Assembly: GCA_009741485.1 (NCBI GenBank)
Contig: CM019218.1
Span: 45,408,840-45,472,839, forward strand
Reading direction: 5' to 3'
DNA from: Malurus cyaneus samueli
Taxonomy: Eukaryota; Chordata; Aves; Passeriformes; Maluridae
Length of the DNA stretch: 64,000 bases
Positions within the stretch are counted from its first letter, which is position 1. Every line of letters starts with the position of its first letter. The notes under the pieces were generated by a model that made no database searches, was not told where the DNA came from, and worked only from the letters and a program-made list of their open reading frames with translations. A program made the position numbers and the translations under genes. Below, in pieces: positions 37,901 to 50,860 of the stretch.

Positions 37901-40900
37901 TCGTCTGCGCTGTCTTACTGTAGCCGAGCTTTAAGTTGTACCCCACAAGAGTAGTTTATCCCCGTGGTTCACCCTGAAAGCCTTCTCTTCACCCATCGGA
38001 AATGGATAACTTTTTTGGTTTTGGTGGCATTCTCGGCCTCCACGCTTTAGCAGCACAGGCGTGTTGTTGTAGCATCCCTCTGAGCGTTTTAATTTCCATG
38101 GGAGAAACTGACGTGGGCGTATTTAGGTTTTGGGCATGCCGAATAATTTCGGGTGCGAAATGAGGAAGGTCTGTGTCTGAATCACTTCATAAATCTTGTG
38201 ATCTTTAGAAGAGGACAAACTTTGATAGGAATGCCTCGGTTTGCATTACGAACAGGAGGCCAGCCGGGGAAAGCTGACTTTGGTTTCATAACCAGGTGTA
38301 TTAACGCTTCCAAAAAAATGTTGTAAGTGTAAGTTGTGTAGACACTCTTAATTAGGGAGCATGGAATTCTTTTAATCTTTTTTTATTTTGCTGCATGACT
38401 TTGTAGAATCCTGTGATGGGGAGAAGCTGACTGAAAGGTGTTTCTTTTCAGCAGCTCTGTGTTTTGCTATACAAAGTGGAAAATAACTGTGCTAAGCCCA
38501 TAGCTGCAGCATTGCTGCCGGGTACTGCCAGACTGAGGAGAAGTTTGATTTTAGCTACTACTTTGTGATAATTATTCCAGGGCTGTGAGCCACTCTCTGC
38601 CGTGCCACGGTTTTGTTTGCTTAGGCGAGGGTGCCAAAAAAACAGTATCAGGTTTGCTGAGGAGAAACAGAGGCTGTAATCTAGGAAATGGGATGTAGTT
38701 TTCATAACTTTGGGATGTGGGAGGATGCAAATCTCTTGGAAATACATGTATCAGACTGGCTGGGGACAGTCTTAGTGAAGCTGCAGTGATTCATTTTTTC
38801 AGCTCTCAAAGACAGCTTAAAAATGGAAAATAAATTCCCAGAGGCTGATTATTTACACATTTAATGTGTTTGTGGAAAGTGAAATTTAGGAAACTCTTCT
38901 AAAATGTGCGCAGGTGGATCTGAGTTTTTCTGTATCAGGAAGAAAATAAACTCCCTTTTTTAAGAGGTCCATATTTTTATATTCTTTCTAATTATTGTGT
39001 GCAGAGGAGACTAAATTTTACTAAACTTCTGCTCGCACAGCTCTTAAGGGGAAGAAGTGATAAATAAGGAGTGATGTTCAGAACTTGACATCTTTTACGT
39101 AGCAACAGCAGATGTGCAATAGTTTTAAAACTTTTTTGTAATAAATTCTTCTTGATAGTTTTGATGTGAAATAAATTATTTATAATATTACAGGCAATTA
39201 TTACCTTCTCCTACTTGTGTTTCTGCCTTCTATAGTGTCTTGTTCCCTATTTCTCATAATGAAAGAAACCCTTGAAGTGAAACTTTTTCTCATTTTTTTC
39301 TCCCTCTTCTCAGTATAAGTTCAGAGACCTGACCATAGAAGAGCTGAAGAATGTCAGCAAGGCCTACCCAAACTTCACCTTCTCTATGAACACATACAGT
39401 AAGAAGTGATGCAGTTACTCTGAACAAACTGTGGGGATTTTTACGTGCCATAAACATAGACTGTGTATAATAGAATGTGAATATATTTCACTTGTGTTCC
39501 CATCTTTATTTTGCACCAAAGTCAAATTTCTCAGTCACATAGGTGACTGTTCCTGAATGCTCTTCTAAGACTGCGTACATGTAAAAACCTTAGCAACTCA
39601 TTTAATTCATCTTACTTCAACTTCTCAGTAATCATAGAAAATTGATGCTTTACATTCTTTATATGTAAAACCATTTTTCCCATATTTCAGTATTGTAATG
39701 AAAGTATTTTGATGCCTTCAGCTTGTAGAGTATGACTTCCAGAATCTGTCAGCCTAACTGGAAATTCCTACATCAGCATTACCCAGGGCAAGAGGTTTTC
39801 AAACTAATGATATGCTTAGTTGTACCAATGCAATTTTTGTTAAAATTTCATTAAGGAAATATTTAAAAGAGGAGGGGGGACCTTAGTAACATTTTACTCT
39901 TGGTCCTTTCAGAAGCAGTGTATTTGATTTCTAAAGAAAAGTCACTGTTGTATATTGATAGTTATGGGTGGGATTGCCATGCTAGATTTGAAAGGATTTA
40001 TTAATTTTTAAAACTACGTTTTTAATTTCAGCCTTCAAGGATGGATCCCAGAAGGACCTCCTGAATTTTAGTGGTACTGTTCCAGTGAAATATGGTAAGA
40101 TAAATCATATGTCATTTTCTTGGCAGTTATGAATCTAAACATAAAATGTGTTGATGCTGCCTCTTAAGAATTCACTGTGCAGCATCTTCAAAGGGGGCTA
40201 GAAAGGATTTTGCATAAATTGGTAGAAGCCATTTCTACTGCTTTAAATGCACAGATGCTGAATTAAGGTGGTATTAATTAAATAAGTAAATTAGCTATTA
40301 AAATAGGGGTAGTTTGAGACCATATAGGCAAACTCTTTGATGCTAATGGAACTTTTGTGAACTCTTGAGACCTACACTTGTATAGGCAGTATCCAAAAAT
40401 AACTAATAGGCAATTTTATATTTTCTACTTAAAGCCTTTGAAGTCTAATGCAAAGCGCTTTATAGATGCCTTTTTGCACTAGCAAAGACTAGTTAAGTCT
40501 TCAAATAAATATGAAATGGCACTTGTAGGTTTTCTTTGCTGGGAAAAGGGTGCACATTGGCTGACGAAGGACCCTGGGAAGCAAAACAACAAAGCTTTAT
40601 ATTAAGAAAGGCTAATTAATAAAACCAGATGTGTTTGAATCAACTGATTGTGTCTTTGTAATAGAAATACTTTCCAGCGTGAATCTGGAAAGTGATCTGT
40701 CAATCTTTTTTCCTTTGTTGTTATGAATCACGTTACACACACGACTGATCTTCAGTGCCTCTTTCCAATGCAGAAGTTAGTAATGGCTTTTCTTTTGTGT
40801 TGAACAGGTAATTCCTATAACATACCTATTCGTCTGTGGATCCTGGATTCTCATCCCTTTGCTCCCCCCATTTGCTTCCTGAAACCGACTGCAAACATGG

Positions 40901-43900
40901 GCATTTCAGTGGGGAAACATGTTGATGCACGCGGCAGGATTTATTTGCCGTACCTGCAGAACTGGTGTCATGTAAGAGGTGGAGTGGCTGACAGGGGAGG
41001 GAAGTGTTTGGGAATAGTGCATGGTATCATATGAAGCTTTCAGGCAGTCTGAGGCTTGTAAAGGAAGCTGGAAGTGATATTAAGGAAAATTATTTTAAGC
41101 TGAAGAAAATTATTTTAAGCCGATTCTTTAGAAAGCAATGTAAGCCTCATGATACTTTGTTGCTGTGAATGGTAATAACATTGAAGCAGTTGAGTATCCC
41201 TCTGGAAAGCTCAGTGGAAGTTTTGTACCTTTTGGGTATGTCTCTTTTGGCAGAACACAAACAGCACAGAGATTCAAAAATCTCTGTTGTTGCCAAATGG
41301 TTTTATGCACTGTTTAAAGTTACTCATTTAAATATGATGACCAGGTCAGTAAAAATTATTTAACGAATGCCAGCTTTTTTAAATGAATGGACTATTACAT
41401 TATTGATACAGAAATTCCTATGGGGACTTCCGCTGACTTCACAATGTTTTTTGCCTGGAGGAGGATTGAATTGCCAGAACTTTGGACAGTTGAGCTCATC
41501 TAAGAAGACTGAACTATCTTTTCTTCAGCTAGGTTTTGTCCCCGTTACAGTACTGGGGATTGTGGCTATATCAAAGCTTCCATATGTTCATAGCTACCTT
41601 CAAAATTAGTAGCACTGTTAATTTCAATTTTAGAATTCCTTTTTGTTAAATTCCCTTTAATCCATACTCCTTTTTGGAATGCAGCTTCTCAAATAATTAT
41701 GCTTTTCTTTCCCTTAAGTGTTTGTGTAAATGTTAAGAGTATTTATAATTTGATTAAACTTTGTATAGTTCTGGCAGTTCACAGCTGATACCACTATATG
41801 AAATAGCTATTCAGCTCTTTTGTCTCCTGTATTGTTGTATTTCAGCCTAAATCAACTCTAATTGGATTAATCAAGGAAATGATTACAAAGTTTGAGGAAG
41901 AGCTCCCTTTGTACTCTCTGTCATCTTCTGATGCAGCCAGGCAAGCAGAACTTCTCTCCTATATTACAAAGATTACTGAAGGTAGGGATGACTTCATGGG
42001 CTTGTTTCTAATGTTCTTATAAAATATATTCACCTATTGTCATTACTTGATGTCACAAAGAAGATTACAGTTTATATTATACAAATTTTATGACCAGGGA
42101 ATGTATTCACACCTGTACCAGCAGCAAAGGGAGTGGTGGTATTAGTGGCATTGTTTGTGTGGTATTAGTGTCCATCTTCTTGCTGTTTCCATGCTTATCT
42201 GTTTCTACTTAGGGAAAAAACATTCCAGTCTAGAGAGGAGTTATTTGTGTTTTACACCTTGCAAGTTTGTGATGAATTTTCTGTGGTTCTTTTTGAAAGT
42301 TCATGTAACTTGATTTAACTCTGGCACAACCATGATCCTTTATGAAGCAGTAATACTTGTATTGATACACTGTGGACCAGCACCTAATTTTGTGGTTTTC
42401 CTTTAATTGTAGGAGAGACGGATGTGAAGACAAGGAGTAAAATTGGAGGCAAAAATGAAGAATGCTTTAACAAAATTACTGTTGTTGGAGCTGGAGATCT
42501 TGGCATTGCATGTGTATTAGCAGTTGCAGCAAAGGTACATAATTACTAAAAATAGCAACAGACCTGATTAAAAGAGAGGATTCCAATCTAGTTCTTCATA
42601 TCTGCTACTAAAGAACACCTCATTAGTTTTAATAACTGTCGCTGCTGAGGTCATTTGTCTCTTCAGTTAACCTATGGACATGCAAAAGTGTTAGTTTTCT
42701 GCCCTGGTTTATCAGTCAGCTTTTTTAATTCAAAGGGTTGAATACTGAATTCACTTACTTTGAAAATCCTCAAAGGATTCTGAGTGGTAGGCTCTTGTAG
42801 TTGGGATTTCCTAGTTCCCTGGACAAGGATAGTCTGTAGGTGGTCTGTACTTCATTACAGCTCTGTGTTAGACGTAACAGTAATGTCAACATTTTTAACT
42901 TCCCAGAGATAGTTTCATGAGTTTTTTGTTTGTTTTGTAATGTGTTATTGTTTAATTATACTTCCTAAACTGAGTTCTTCTGATTTGGTTCTAATTTTGA
43001 TCAGTAATTTTGTTTGTTTTTTATACAGTACAGCATACAATGAAATGTGTTTCTTCATTTCAAAGGATTTTGGATTTTATTCCTCACTTCCAGGAGAACA
43101 TGTTTTGGTTTATTGATGATCTGTATTATTTTTACTTATACAGGATGTTGCAGACAAGGTGGTTCTTTTGGATCTTTCTGAAGGTGCAGCAAAAGGAGGG
43201 ACAATGGATTTGGAGATTTTTGCTGTGCCAAATGTGGAGATCAGCAAAGGTGTGAGATGTTTTTTCTGGAACAGGAATTAGTGCTGTACTGGATGTGCTT
43301 GTGCTCATTTTAATGAGAGCAGGGCACCTGGGGAGATACAGAGGCACATAGGCTGTATTTTTTTATGTCTGTACTTGCAGGTAAGAGGCTAATAATGCTC
43401 AAATTGGACTGACACAGAAATACAGAGAAGGCAAGCTAGTACTTCAGTGTCATGGGGAGGGAGGGGAGAAAATATATGCGTAGGAGCTAGAGAAGGCTGT
43501 GAAAGCAGTGTTCAAAAGGCTGACAAAGGTGTGTTTCAAAGTGCCGTTCTCCTAAATTGATGTTCTTTAAACATGCCCAGGGCCAGCAGTTAGTCCTTAG
43601 TCACTGTCACTGCATATTCAAGCAATAAGTTTGTCATCATTTTGTCCTCAGTCAGCTGTGAGCCTACAATTCAACAGAGTCAATGCCGTGTCTCTGTAAT
43701 TAGTGATGATGGCTACAGTCTTTGGTCTTTGATGGTTGCAGAGGTTGAGGCCATGAAGCTCAGAAGTTCTTCCATAGGGGAAGCTGGAACTGAATTGAGC
43801 AACATTCTTCCTTGCTTATGTGTCATGTTTCCATGTTCCTTGCATTCTTTGCAAGATAAAATGAGGGGTTTTCTTGTGCTTCTCTTTTAATTTATCTTAT

Positions 43901-46900
43901 TTTGGGGACAGAGATTTGTTCAGGCATTTTTGTTGCTTTTTCTGCACCTGGCGTTGCCTCCTGTACATTCTCTGATCTTATCTTGCAGGTTTTACTGCTA
44001 CCACAGTATTTTTTCCTGAACCCTGGTTGTGCAATTGTACCACAGATCTGTTTGTGCCTGAGTGGTTGCCCATTGTATGTTTACATTTAGCTGTGGTGCA
44101 AGAAGCCTGGGTGTTGTTGCTGGCTGTGCTGTTGGTAGTGTTACAATACTGCAAAATGCTGTCCCCTGTTAATTTTAGTATGTTTATATCTAGGTTTGGG
44201 GCAAGCTGGTATTAATTATATCCTATTTCATATGCTTTAAATGTGTCAGTGCAACAACAAATCACCTTGTGTCTGTGTCCAGGCTGATCACCTCTGTGGC
44301 ACTCAGATACTCAAAGATGCGTGCACAAATTCCTACAAACAAGTGTGGTTGTGTGTTTCTTTGGGCTAATAAATACACTTTGTATTTTATTTGAGTTCAT
44401 AAGTAGACTTTTGGCGTGCTTTTCACAGATAAAGAAGTAAAAGTCTTTTCCCCTTCTTTAACAGTTAGAATTAAAGCTAAGGTGCCTTTTCATGGTTTTT
44501 TTTTTCCCTTTTTTTGCCAAGAAAACTTGGAAAAGTTTGTCTGTCAAAGCTGTCTGGATGTTTTCTGGTCTTTGCTCTGTAAACCTGGACAAATTGCAGT
44601 CTGCCTTTTGTGTTTGGCACATATAAAACAGGAACGTAGTTCTGTGGGAGAGCTGTGTTTTATAGGTGCTGTGGAAGTGCCCCAAATACCACACTGAGGG
44701 ATATAAGGGTGCGGGGCAGGAGGCACAGAATCCCTAATTAGGTTGGATGTTACAGTTCAGTCTTTAGAACAGCTCTTGGTTTTGCATCCAAAACTCAATA
44801 GAATGACATAAATTTCAAAAACATGTTTTTTTTTAATATTTTCAGATTTTTCTGCGTCAGCTGATTCCAAAGTTGTGGTGCTTACAGTTAATTCTCTGGG
44901 TAATGCTCAGACTTACCTTGAAGTCATACAAAACAATGTGGATTTGTTCAGAGGAATTATTCCAGCAATATCACACTACAGTCAGAATGCTGTTCTCCTT
45001 GTTGCTTCTCATCCCGGTATGTTAGTACTTTGATAATGTTCTGTCCCTCACCTGGCTTTTACTTTGGCCTGTTTCAAAAATATGTTAACTGATGAATTAC
45101 ACCCAGTTAGTCAAAAATTCTTGCTGCTCTGAAAGATGTTTTCCTTTTCAGCTTTGAGCAGGACACTGAGGGTTTTTTCTTTACTGTTACCAAGACAAAA
45201 GAAAATAGTATACTTTGTTTTGTGTAACAGGTATGTATTTCTGTATGTTTCTGTATGTAGTTTCAGTCTCACTGTATCACCATGATTAGCATCCATTGGC
45301 CGTTGTCATGTCAGTTGTGAGTTTAATGTGCACATTTCTCCTGTGCAGGATCCATGTATGTTATGTCATGATCACACTCACATGTGCAAAGTATAGTGCT
45401 GATAATAGATATTGCAGCTGGATTTTGGTGGAAGGTTTAAATCTTCAGTGACACTGTGAACTAAGATAAAGCAAAATCACTACTTTAGAGGGAAAGAAGT
45501 AAGTGTGAGCCTCTATCCTGTACAGCATAGAAGACAGCCCTTCTCATTCTCTTACCATTATTATTCTTATTTTTTCACTTCTTCCCTACCTGACTCAATG
45601 TTTTAGGTTGAAATAAACCATCAATATGTACTTACATGCTTATGCCTTCTCTAAAGTAAAGAAGTCCAGACTTTTTCACCATGATGATTCATAATTTGCA
45701 GTTGTGTTGAATTTTGAGTGGTCCTTCATTGGCAATATATTTTTTCTTTCACATTTAGTTGAAGTAATGACATTTGTGTCATGGAAGCTGAGCTCATTTC
45801 CCAAAAGCAGAGTAATTGGAGTAGGTGCCAACCTCGATTCAGAGAGACTTCAGTACATCCTGACAAACCTTTTGAAAGCAGAGGTGCTGGCAAAAGATGC
45901 CTGGGTTATTGGTGAACAAGGGGAAGAGAAAGGTAAAGTGGTGCTTTATTACGATGATTAGCATATAATGTCCTGGTAGTGCTTAAGTAATTGAATAATG
46001 AAAGAGTAATTGAGAAAAGTAATGGAAGTAATGAGAAAAGTAGTAAGAAGAGTGGTAAATTTTCACAATAATGGTTTTAGATAACATAGTTTTGGGCTAC
46101 CAAAGTCTGTAGACCTGGAGCAGTAGCAAAAGTATTTGACATTTGTCAGAGGAAGCAAAAAACCAAAATAATCCAGTGCCATCGTGGACCAGCTGTAATG
46201 TCGTTGCAAATCAAACAGAAGCAATGGCTGCTCATAACTCAAGGGAAAAGGTGGCTAACAGGTAACACCATTACAATATTTTTCTTTTCCTTCATGTTTC
46301 GGCACTTGATGTTTACACATTCTTCAGCTCTTTATGAAGTGGGGGAAGCTTGCTCTAAAATGTTCATACATTTGGTTTGTAGGAAATTGCAGGTCAAGTT
46401 GTCATTCACTTTTATGAATGTGCATATGGCCATTGTTTTTCAGAAATTCTTACTAACGTTGTGCATGTGTGATGTAAGGAAAAGACACCACAATATACAC
46501 TAGAATATCAGAGCTGTTTGATGGTATATTTAAAACAAACACTAGACAAGCCTTCTGGCATGGTTGTGCCGGAAGCATTCGCTTCAAAGCAAAGCACCAG
46601 TTTGGATGAATTTAACTGATTTAATTATCAGTTACAGCTCTTGACAGAAAAAAGAATTATTACTAGTGTAGATAAAAGGTATTGTAAGGAAGTTCTTCTA
46701 AGCAATTCTTTATTCCATTCTGGTGTTTTCCAAAACAGAAAATCGTATTTTTATAATACACTACCTGATATGGAACACTTAAACCTGTCTTTTGGATTTT
46801 ACATATAAACCAAAATAAGAATAATTTAACTCTAACGTTTAAAATCACGTTTGTCTCCTTTTCTTGGTTTACATGTAGAGCTATGGAAGTTTTAAAGGGA

Positions 46901-48422
46901 AAAGGTCAGCGATCTTGGTCTGTGGGGCTCTCTGTTGCTGATTTGACTGACAGCATTCTGAAAGATAAAAGAAAGATTCATTCTGTATCCACTTTGGCAA
47001 AGGTAAATGTGTTATTAATACCTTTTGGTTGGCACTGTAATTATATTATTTATACTGGATATGACCATTAACTTAAGCAGCACAGACATCTCAGCAGCTT
47101 TCAATTCCAGTCCAAAAAGGAGCAAAAATCACTTACTGTTTTCATCTGAAAGCAATAAATTATTCTCCCAAAAAATGCAAGTCCAAAGAGAAAGTGCATT
47201 CAAGGTGCCTGCCCAGCTCCCCTGCAATAGCTGGATGGGGCAACTGAAATATGAGTTGTAGTTCCTGAGTGCTCGGTATTGAATGTAGATATTTTTTTTT
47301 AGGGGTCAAAAGAAGTCCAAATCTTTTCTGAAAGTATAAAATGCATTTTCTGCCAGTATTTTATTTGATCAGGTTTGAAACAGCTGCTTTTTCGCTCCTT
47401 AGTGCTTTACTTAAGAGAAGATTATGAAGCAATAGTAAACTTAAAATTGTAGACTGAACCTTGTTTAAAGCTTCTTAAGAGGCTTCACTAAAGCATTTGA
47501 TCATTCCATATGATGAGAAAACCCACATAGAAACATTTATTTGTCACTTCCATTTAGATCCTTCAGAAGTACAATTTGCATGTCCCTGTGCGGAGAAGTT
47601 GAGCTGGCTGCTTATTTTACTGAGTACAAGCATAAACCTAATGAAATCATTATGTTCCAAGTGAAGTTTTTAATAATTCTGAGCTAAATGTAGATACACA
47701 GAGGAGTGACAACTCTCTTAAACTGGGCAGTAGCTACAGAATGAAAAATTTCCCAGACAAATCCCAAAAATAAACACAATCTACAATATAAACTTGAATT
47801 ACAGGAATATAGGTTTGATGAATTCTTTCACAAAATCGATATGGGAACAACATTTGAAAAATGTTCCCCAGGCTGCATTAATTAATTTAGTTTGTTCAGT
47901 CCTAAAAGAACTAATGATACTGTACTATCAAGTGTCCCTGCTTGTTCTAGTTAAGAAGTTGTGTTTAGTAGTATAAAGTTGGTCTGCATTATAGAGATCT
48001 GATACATCTATCTTGAAAAACTTCCTGAAGTATAACATGGTTCCCAAATTTTTATCTGCACAGTAATATTTTACAGTTTCTGTACAGTAACCCATTGCAC
48101 AGTATCTAAAATAACTGGAATTTGATCTATCCAAACATGCCAGATGTTGGAATATCCTTGCCAAATTAAAATAATCAAGTTATTTTGTGTAATTCCATGC
48201 GTCAGACAGCATAAATGAGTAACTGTGTGTGACAGTGTTCTTTGTGTGTTGTTCCAGGGATGTTGCAAAGTGAACAGTGAAGTATTCTTAAGTCTTCCAT
48301 GTATTCTTGGAACCAGTGGAGTGATTGAAATGGTCAGACTGGAGGAAGACCCACTGGTGCAAGAGAAACTGCAAAGCAGCGCAGGCTCAATTCATGACCT
48401 TCAGCAGCAGCTGAAACTGTGA
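37639..48422 (+). CDS. UEVLD: UEVLD, UEV domain fused to a lactate/malate dehydrogenase-like domain (12 exons)
   Basis: Coding exons: 37639-37680, 39314-39398, 40032-40094, 40808-40971, 41846-41981, 42413-42534, 43144-43249, 44846-45016, 45759-45932, 46177-46261, 46879-47002 and 48258-48422. All have GT/AG borders and phases that join into 478 residues (mammals about 471). Residues 1-150 are the UEV fold, an E2-like domain without the active cysteine (Tyr-rich [11 protein letters not shown] in its place). Residues 184-478 resemble LDH/MDH: the NAD-binding loop GAGDLG (189-194) and Asp214 are present, and D323 and R326 (LDSER) match the LDH pair. The catalytic His of GEHGD is Gln350 (GEQGE) and the mobile-loop Arg is absent, so dehydrogenase activity is unlikely, as in mammals. 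A role in ubiquitin or sorting pathways is inferred from the UEV half. The start has a perfect Kozak context. Confidence 0.97.
37687..37852 (+). repeat. GC-rich minisatellite at the start of UEVLD intron 1
   Basis: Five copies of GGGTCCCGAACGGGG-type units start at 37703, 37733, 37766, 37799 and 37832. The first spacing is 30 bp and the others 33 bp. The linkers are GGAGCGGAGC and CGGGGGAC. The array lies a few bases after the exon 1 donor and is entirely intronic. Because the unit is 33 bp it stays open in all frames and yields false repetitive open frames on both strands. Degenerate 'GGGTCCCG' copies continue to about 37905. Confidence 0.95.
46177..46261 (+). CDS. UEVLD: UEVLD coding exon 10 (poorly conserved)
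   Basis: This exon has no easily recognised protein similarity and is found by phase and splice sites. The acceptor ATAATCCAG ends at 46176, the exon completes G|TG from exon 9, and it ends AG before donor GTAACA, matching A|GCT of exon 11. It encodes VPSW then [26 protein letters not shown] residues. The mammalian exon in the same place (…WSGQEEVV…LSNR) shares only the W and the final NR, so this surface loop evolves quickly. Confidence 0.85.
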
Positions 48423-50180
48423 TGAAGCACAAGGGAAGCCTCGTGTCTGCTCATGGAAGTTGGAGATTTGCAAGGCAGAAGAGGTTGCTTCATATATATG
48501 AATTTCTGTGGAAAACAGGAAGCTTTGTTACTTTCCAAAAGTGCTTTTTCCATTTAAGTTTAAATAATTTAATACTGCACAATACCGTAATTTTTTTTCT
48601 TTGGAAAGTGCACTTTTGGTAGCCAGACTGAGGAGGGTAACATGCAAGAATGTTTGACCTAGATTCTTGATTGTGGCTGCCAATTATAGGCTGATTCTTG
48701 GGTTATCCTTAGCTCTTTGCAACTCTTTAGGAGGCAGTCCTGAAGAGGGGCTTACCCAGCTCTGCAGAAACTGCAGCATGCAGAGCCCACTTGAACCCTT
48801 TTTTGTGGCTTTTAAATGCTGCATCTGGGGCCTATTTAGGGTACAGTCACACTCCAGCTCCTCAGGCACTGGGGATGCAGTTCCATAGCTCCATCTTTCA
48901 TGGCTGTAGATGCTCTTATGGAGTCCTGCCATTTACTGTGGGGAGCATGATGTTTGCACTGTCCTTCAAAGAAGAACTATTGGGTATGGATTTCTGTTCA
49001 CACTTAGTGATGTCTGAAATATTCTGGTCATAACTTGCTTGCTTTTATTTTGTAAGGACATTCAGAGCACTAAAGCATCTGCAGTTCTCTGTATACACAT
49101 GCAGCACTGGAACAGGGACTCTTCCTGGAGGAGCAGGGGCTGGGCTTCAAATGAAGGACAAAATCCAGCAGTTAAACAATGTAGGAGTATCTCTGCAGTC
49201 AGACTTCAATCCAAAGCCAGCTGAGGGCAGGCAGCTTTCCGTCAGCCTCAGGAGAAGGCAACAGAACTGTACCCCTCCTCCTCAGAGGCCAAGGATGTGA
49301 TGAAAAAGCAGGATGTGGATTTTAGATAAAAACCAGATGTTTTTGAGATCAAGGAGGTTTTTGGGTTCTAACCTCTTGATTCACTAGATTGGTAAAAGAC
49401 TGTATTCCTTCTGATTATATCTCAGCATCACAGGCACAGGAGACGTGGGATCTACTCCTGCTGTGTGCAGTTTGGGAATGTCATTCCCTATTTACACTTT
49501 GAGGGGGAACTGGCTAAATATTAAAGCTTTCTAAGCAGAAGCAGAATCTGTGGCAAAAGATCTGTTCCATTGTGCCTTCGAGTTGCATCTCACAAAGAGT
49601 CAAACATGCAGGGAGTTCTGAGTGTATCCCGATCTCAGAACTGGGATAAAAATAGGAAAAAACCTTCAGTAATTCAGACCTTTTTTATGGAATACCCAAA
49701 TTTCTTTCATTGTGGTGGTAAGTGATGGGGCAAAACTTAGTAATGGCTGCAGGTAACCAACTTTGCTGCTATATTTATTTAAAGCTGCACTTTGGGGTTT
49801 TGGGGTTTTTTTTCCCACTTTGCAAAAAACCAATATGAATTTATGGTTTTACATTGTTTTTCATGGTGTTCTCATCTGTTGAGCGTTTCTTTTCATGCAG
49901 ACAGCCATACTGTTGTTTATTCGGTTTGGTGGGTTTTAAAATAATCCTAAAACGCTGGCAACTCTCGCAGGTGTGTTTTGTCGATTAACGCTGCCGATCT
50001 CGCGTTTGTGTGGCATTCCTTGAACAGTAACCGAAGGGCCGCAGGTCCAGGGGCGGGGTGGGAAACGGCACTTTGCTGTATCACGGGCGATGAACTCCCA
50101 GAACGGCCTTTTTAACAATAAACTGCACTGCAAAGCCATTTTCGGGGCTCCCTGGCATTCCTGATCCCCGGGGCCGCGGC
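48423..50180 (+). other. UEVLD 3'UTR and short intergenic gap before TSG101
   Basis: No coding exon is seen. ATTAAA at 49520-49525 and AATAAA at 50117-50122 are the candidate poly(A) signals. The second is only about 470 bp before the TSG101 ATG, inside the start of its CpG island, so UEVLD transcripts may run close to the TSG101 promoter. No known repeats are recognised here. Confidence 0.6.
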
Positions 50181-50860
50181 CGCCCGGTGCCGTTCGGTGT
50201 CGCTCGGGGCCGCCCGGTGCCGTTCGGTGTCGCTCGGGGCCGCCCGGAGCCGTTCGGTGCCGTTCGGGGCCCCCGGTGCCGTTCGGTGTCGCTCGGGGCC
50301 GCCCGGGCCGTTCGGTGTCGCTCGGGGCCGCCCGGTGCCGTTCGGGTCGCTCGGGGCGCCCGGTGCCGTTCGGTGTCGCTCGGGGCCGCCCGGTGCCGTT
50401 CGGGGCCGCTCGGGGCTGCCCGGGCCGTTCGGGGCCACCGGTGCCGTTCGGGGCCGTTCGGGGCCCCCCGTGACCGCGGACCGCGGCCCGCCGCCGGAAG
50501 CGGGCGTGTGGGCACTTCCTGTGTTTATGTAGGGCCGGGCGGGCGGCACCGGCGCGGCACCGGGAGCAGCGCAGCGGCGGGGAGCGGCGGCCGCCATGGC
50601 CGTGTCCGAGAGCCAGCTCAAGAAGATGCTCACCAAGGTACGGGCTCGGCCGACGGCCGGGCTGGCGGCAGCGGGGCCCAGCGCCGGGAGGCCCCGGGGT
50701 CTTGGGTTGGGAAGGGAAGAACGGCGCAGCGAGCCCAAAATGGTCGTGTCAAATCGCGGGGCCGGGCTGGGACGGTGCCAGGCCCCGGCGGGACCGCAGC
50801 CGCCGCGGGGGTCACAAGGTGCTTGTGTTCCCCGGTTACAGGAGGGGGAAGGTGAGCTCG
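50040..50860 (+). promoter_or_regulatory. TSG101 CpG-island promoter
   Basis: The CpG-rich block includes the minisatellite and exon 1. Two ETS-like sites, CCGGAAG at 50494-50500 and the reverse-oriented ACTTCCTG at 50514-50521, lie 75-100 bp before the ATG, typical of TATA-less housekeeping promoters. No TATA box is seen. The initiator ATG has a strong Kozak context (GCCGCCATGG). Confidence 0.65.
50181..50467 (+). repeat. GC-rich minisatellite upstream of TSG101, 30-bp unit built from decamers
   Basis: The first two copies (50181-50210 and 50211-50240) are identical 30-mers. Each consists of three related decamers of the kind CCGTTCGGTG, TCGCTCGGGG and CCGCCCGGTG. Later copies are scrambled, with extra or missing decamers. 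The octamer CCGTTCGG occurs twelve times. The array ends about 130 bp before the TSG101 ATG. The long open frames across it on both strands are artefacts of the periodicity. Confidence 0.95.

Noticed and set aside
37434..37954. Repetitive open frames on both strands at the UEVLD 5' end
   Set aside because: They are produced by the 33-bp minisatellite in intron 1, and splice phase shows this is non-coding.
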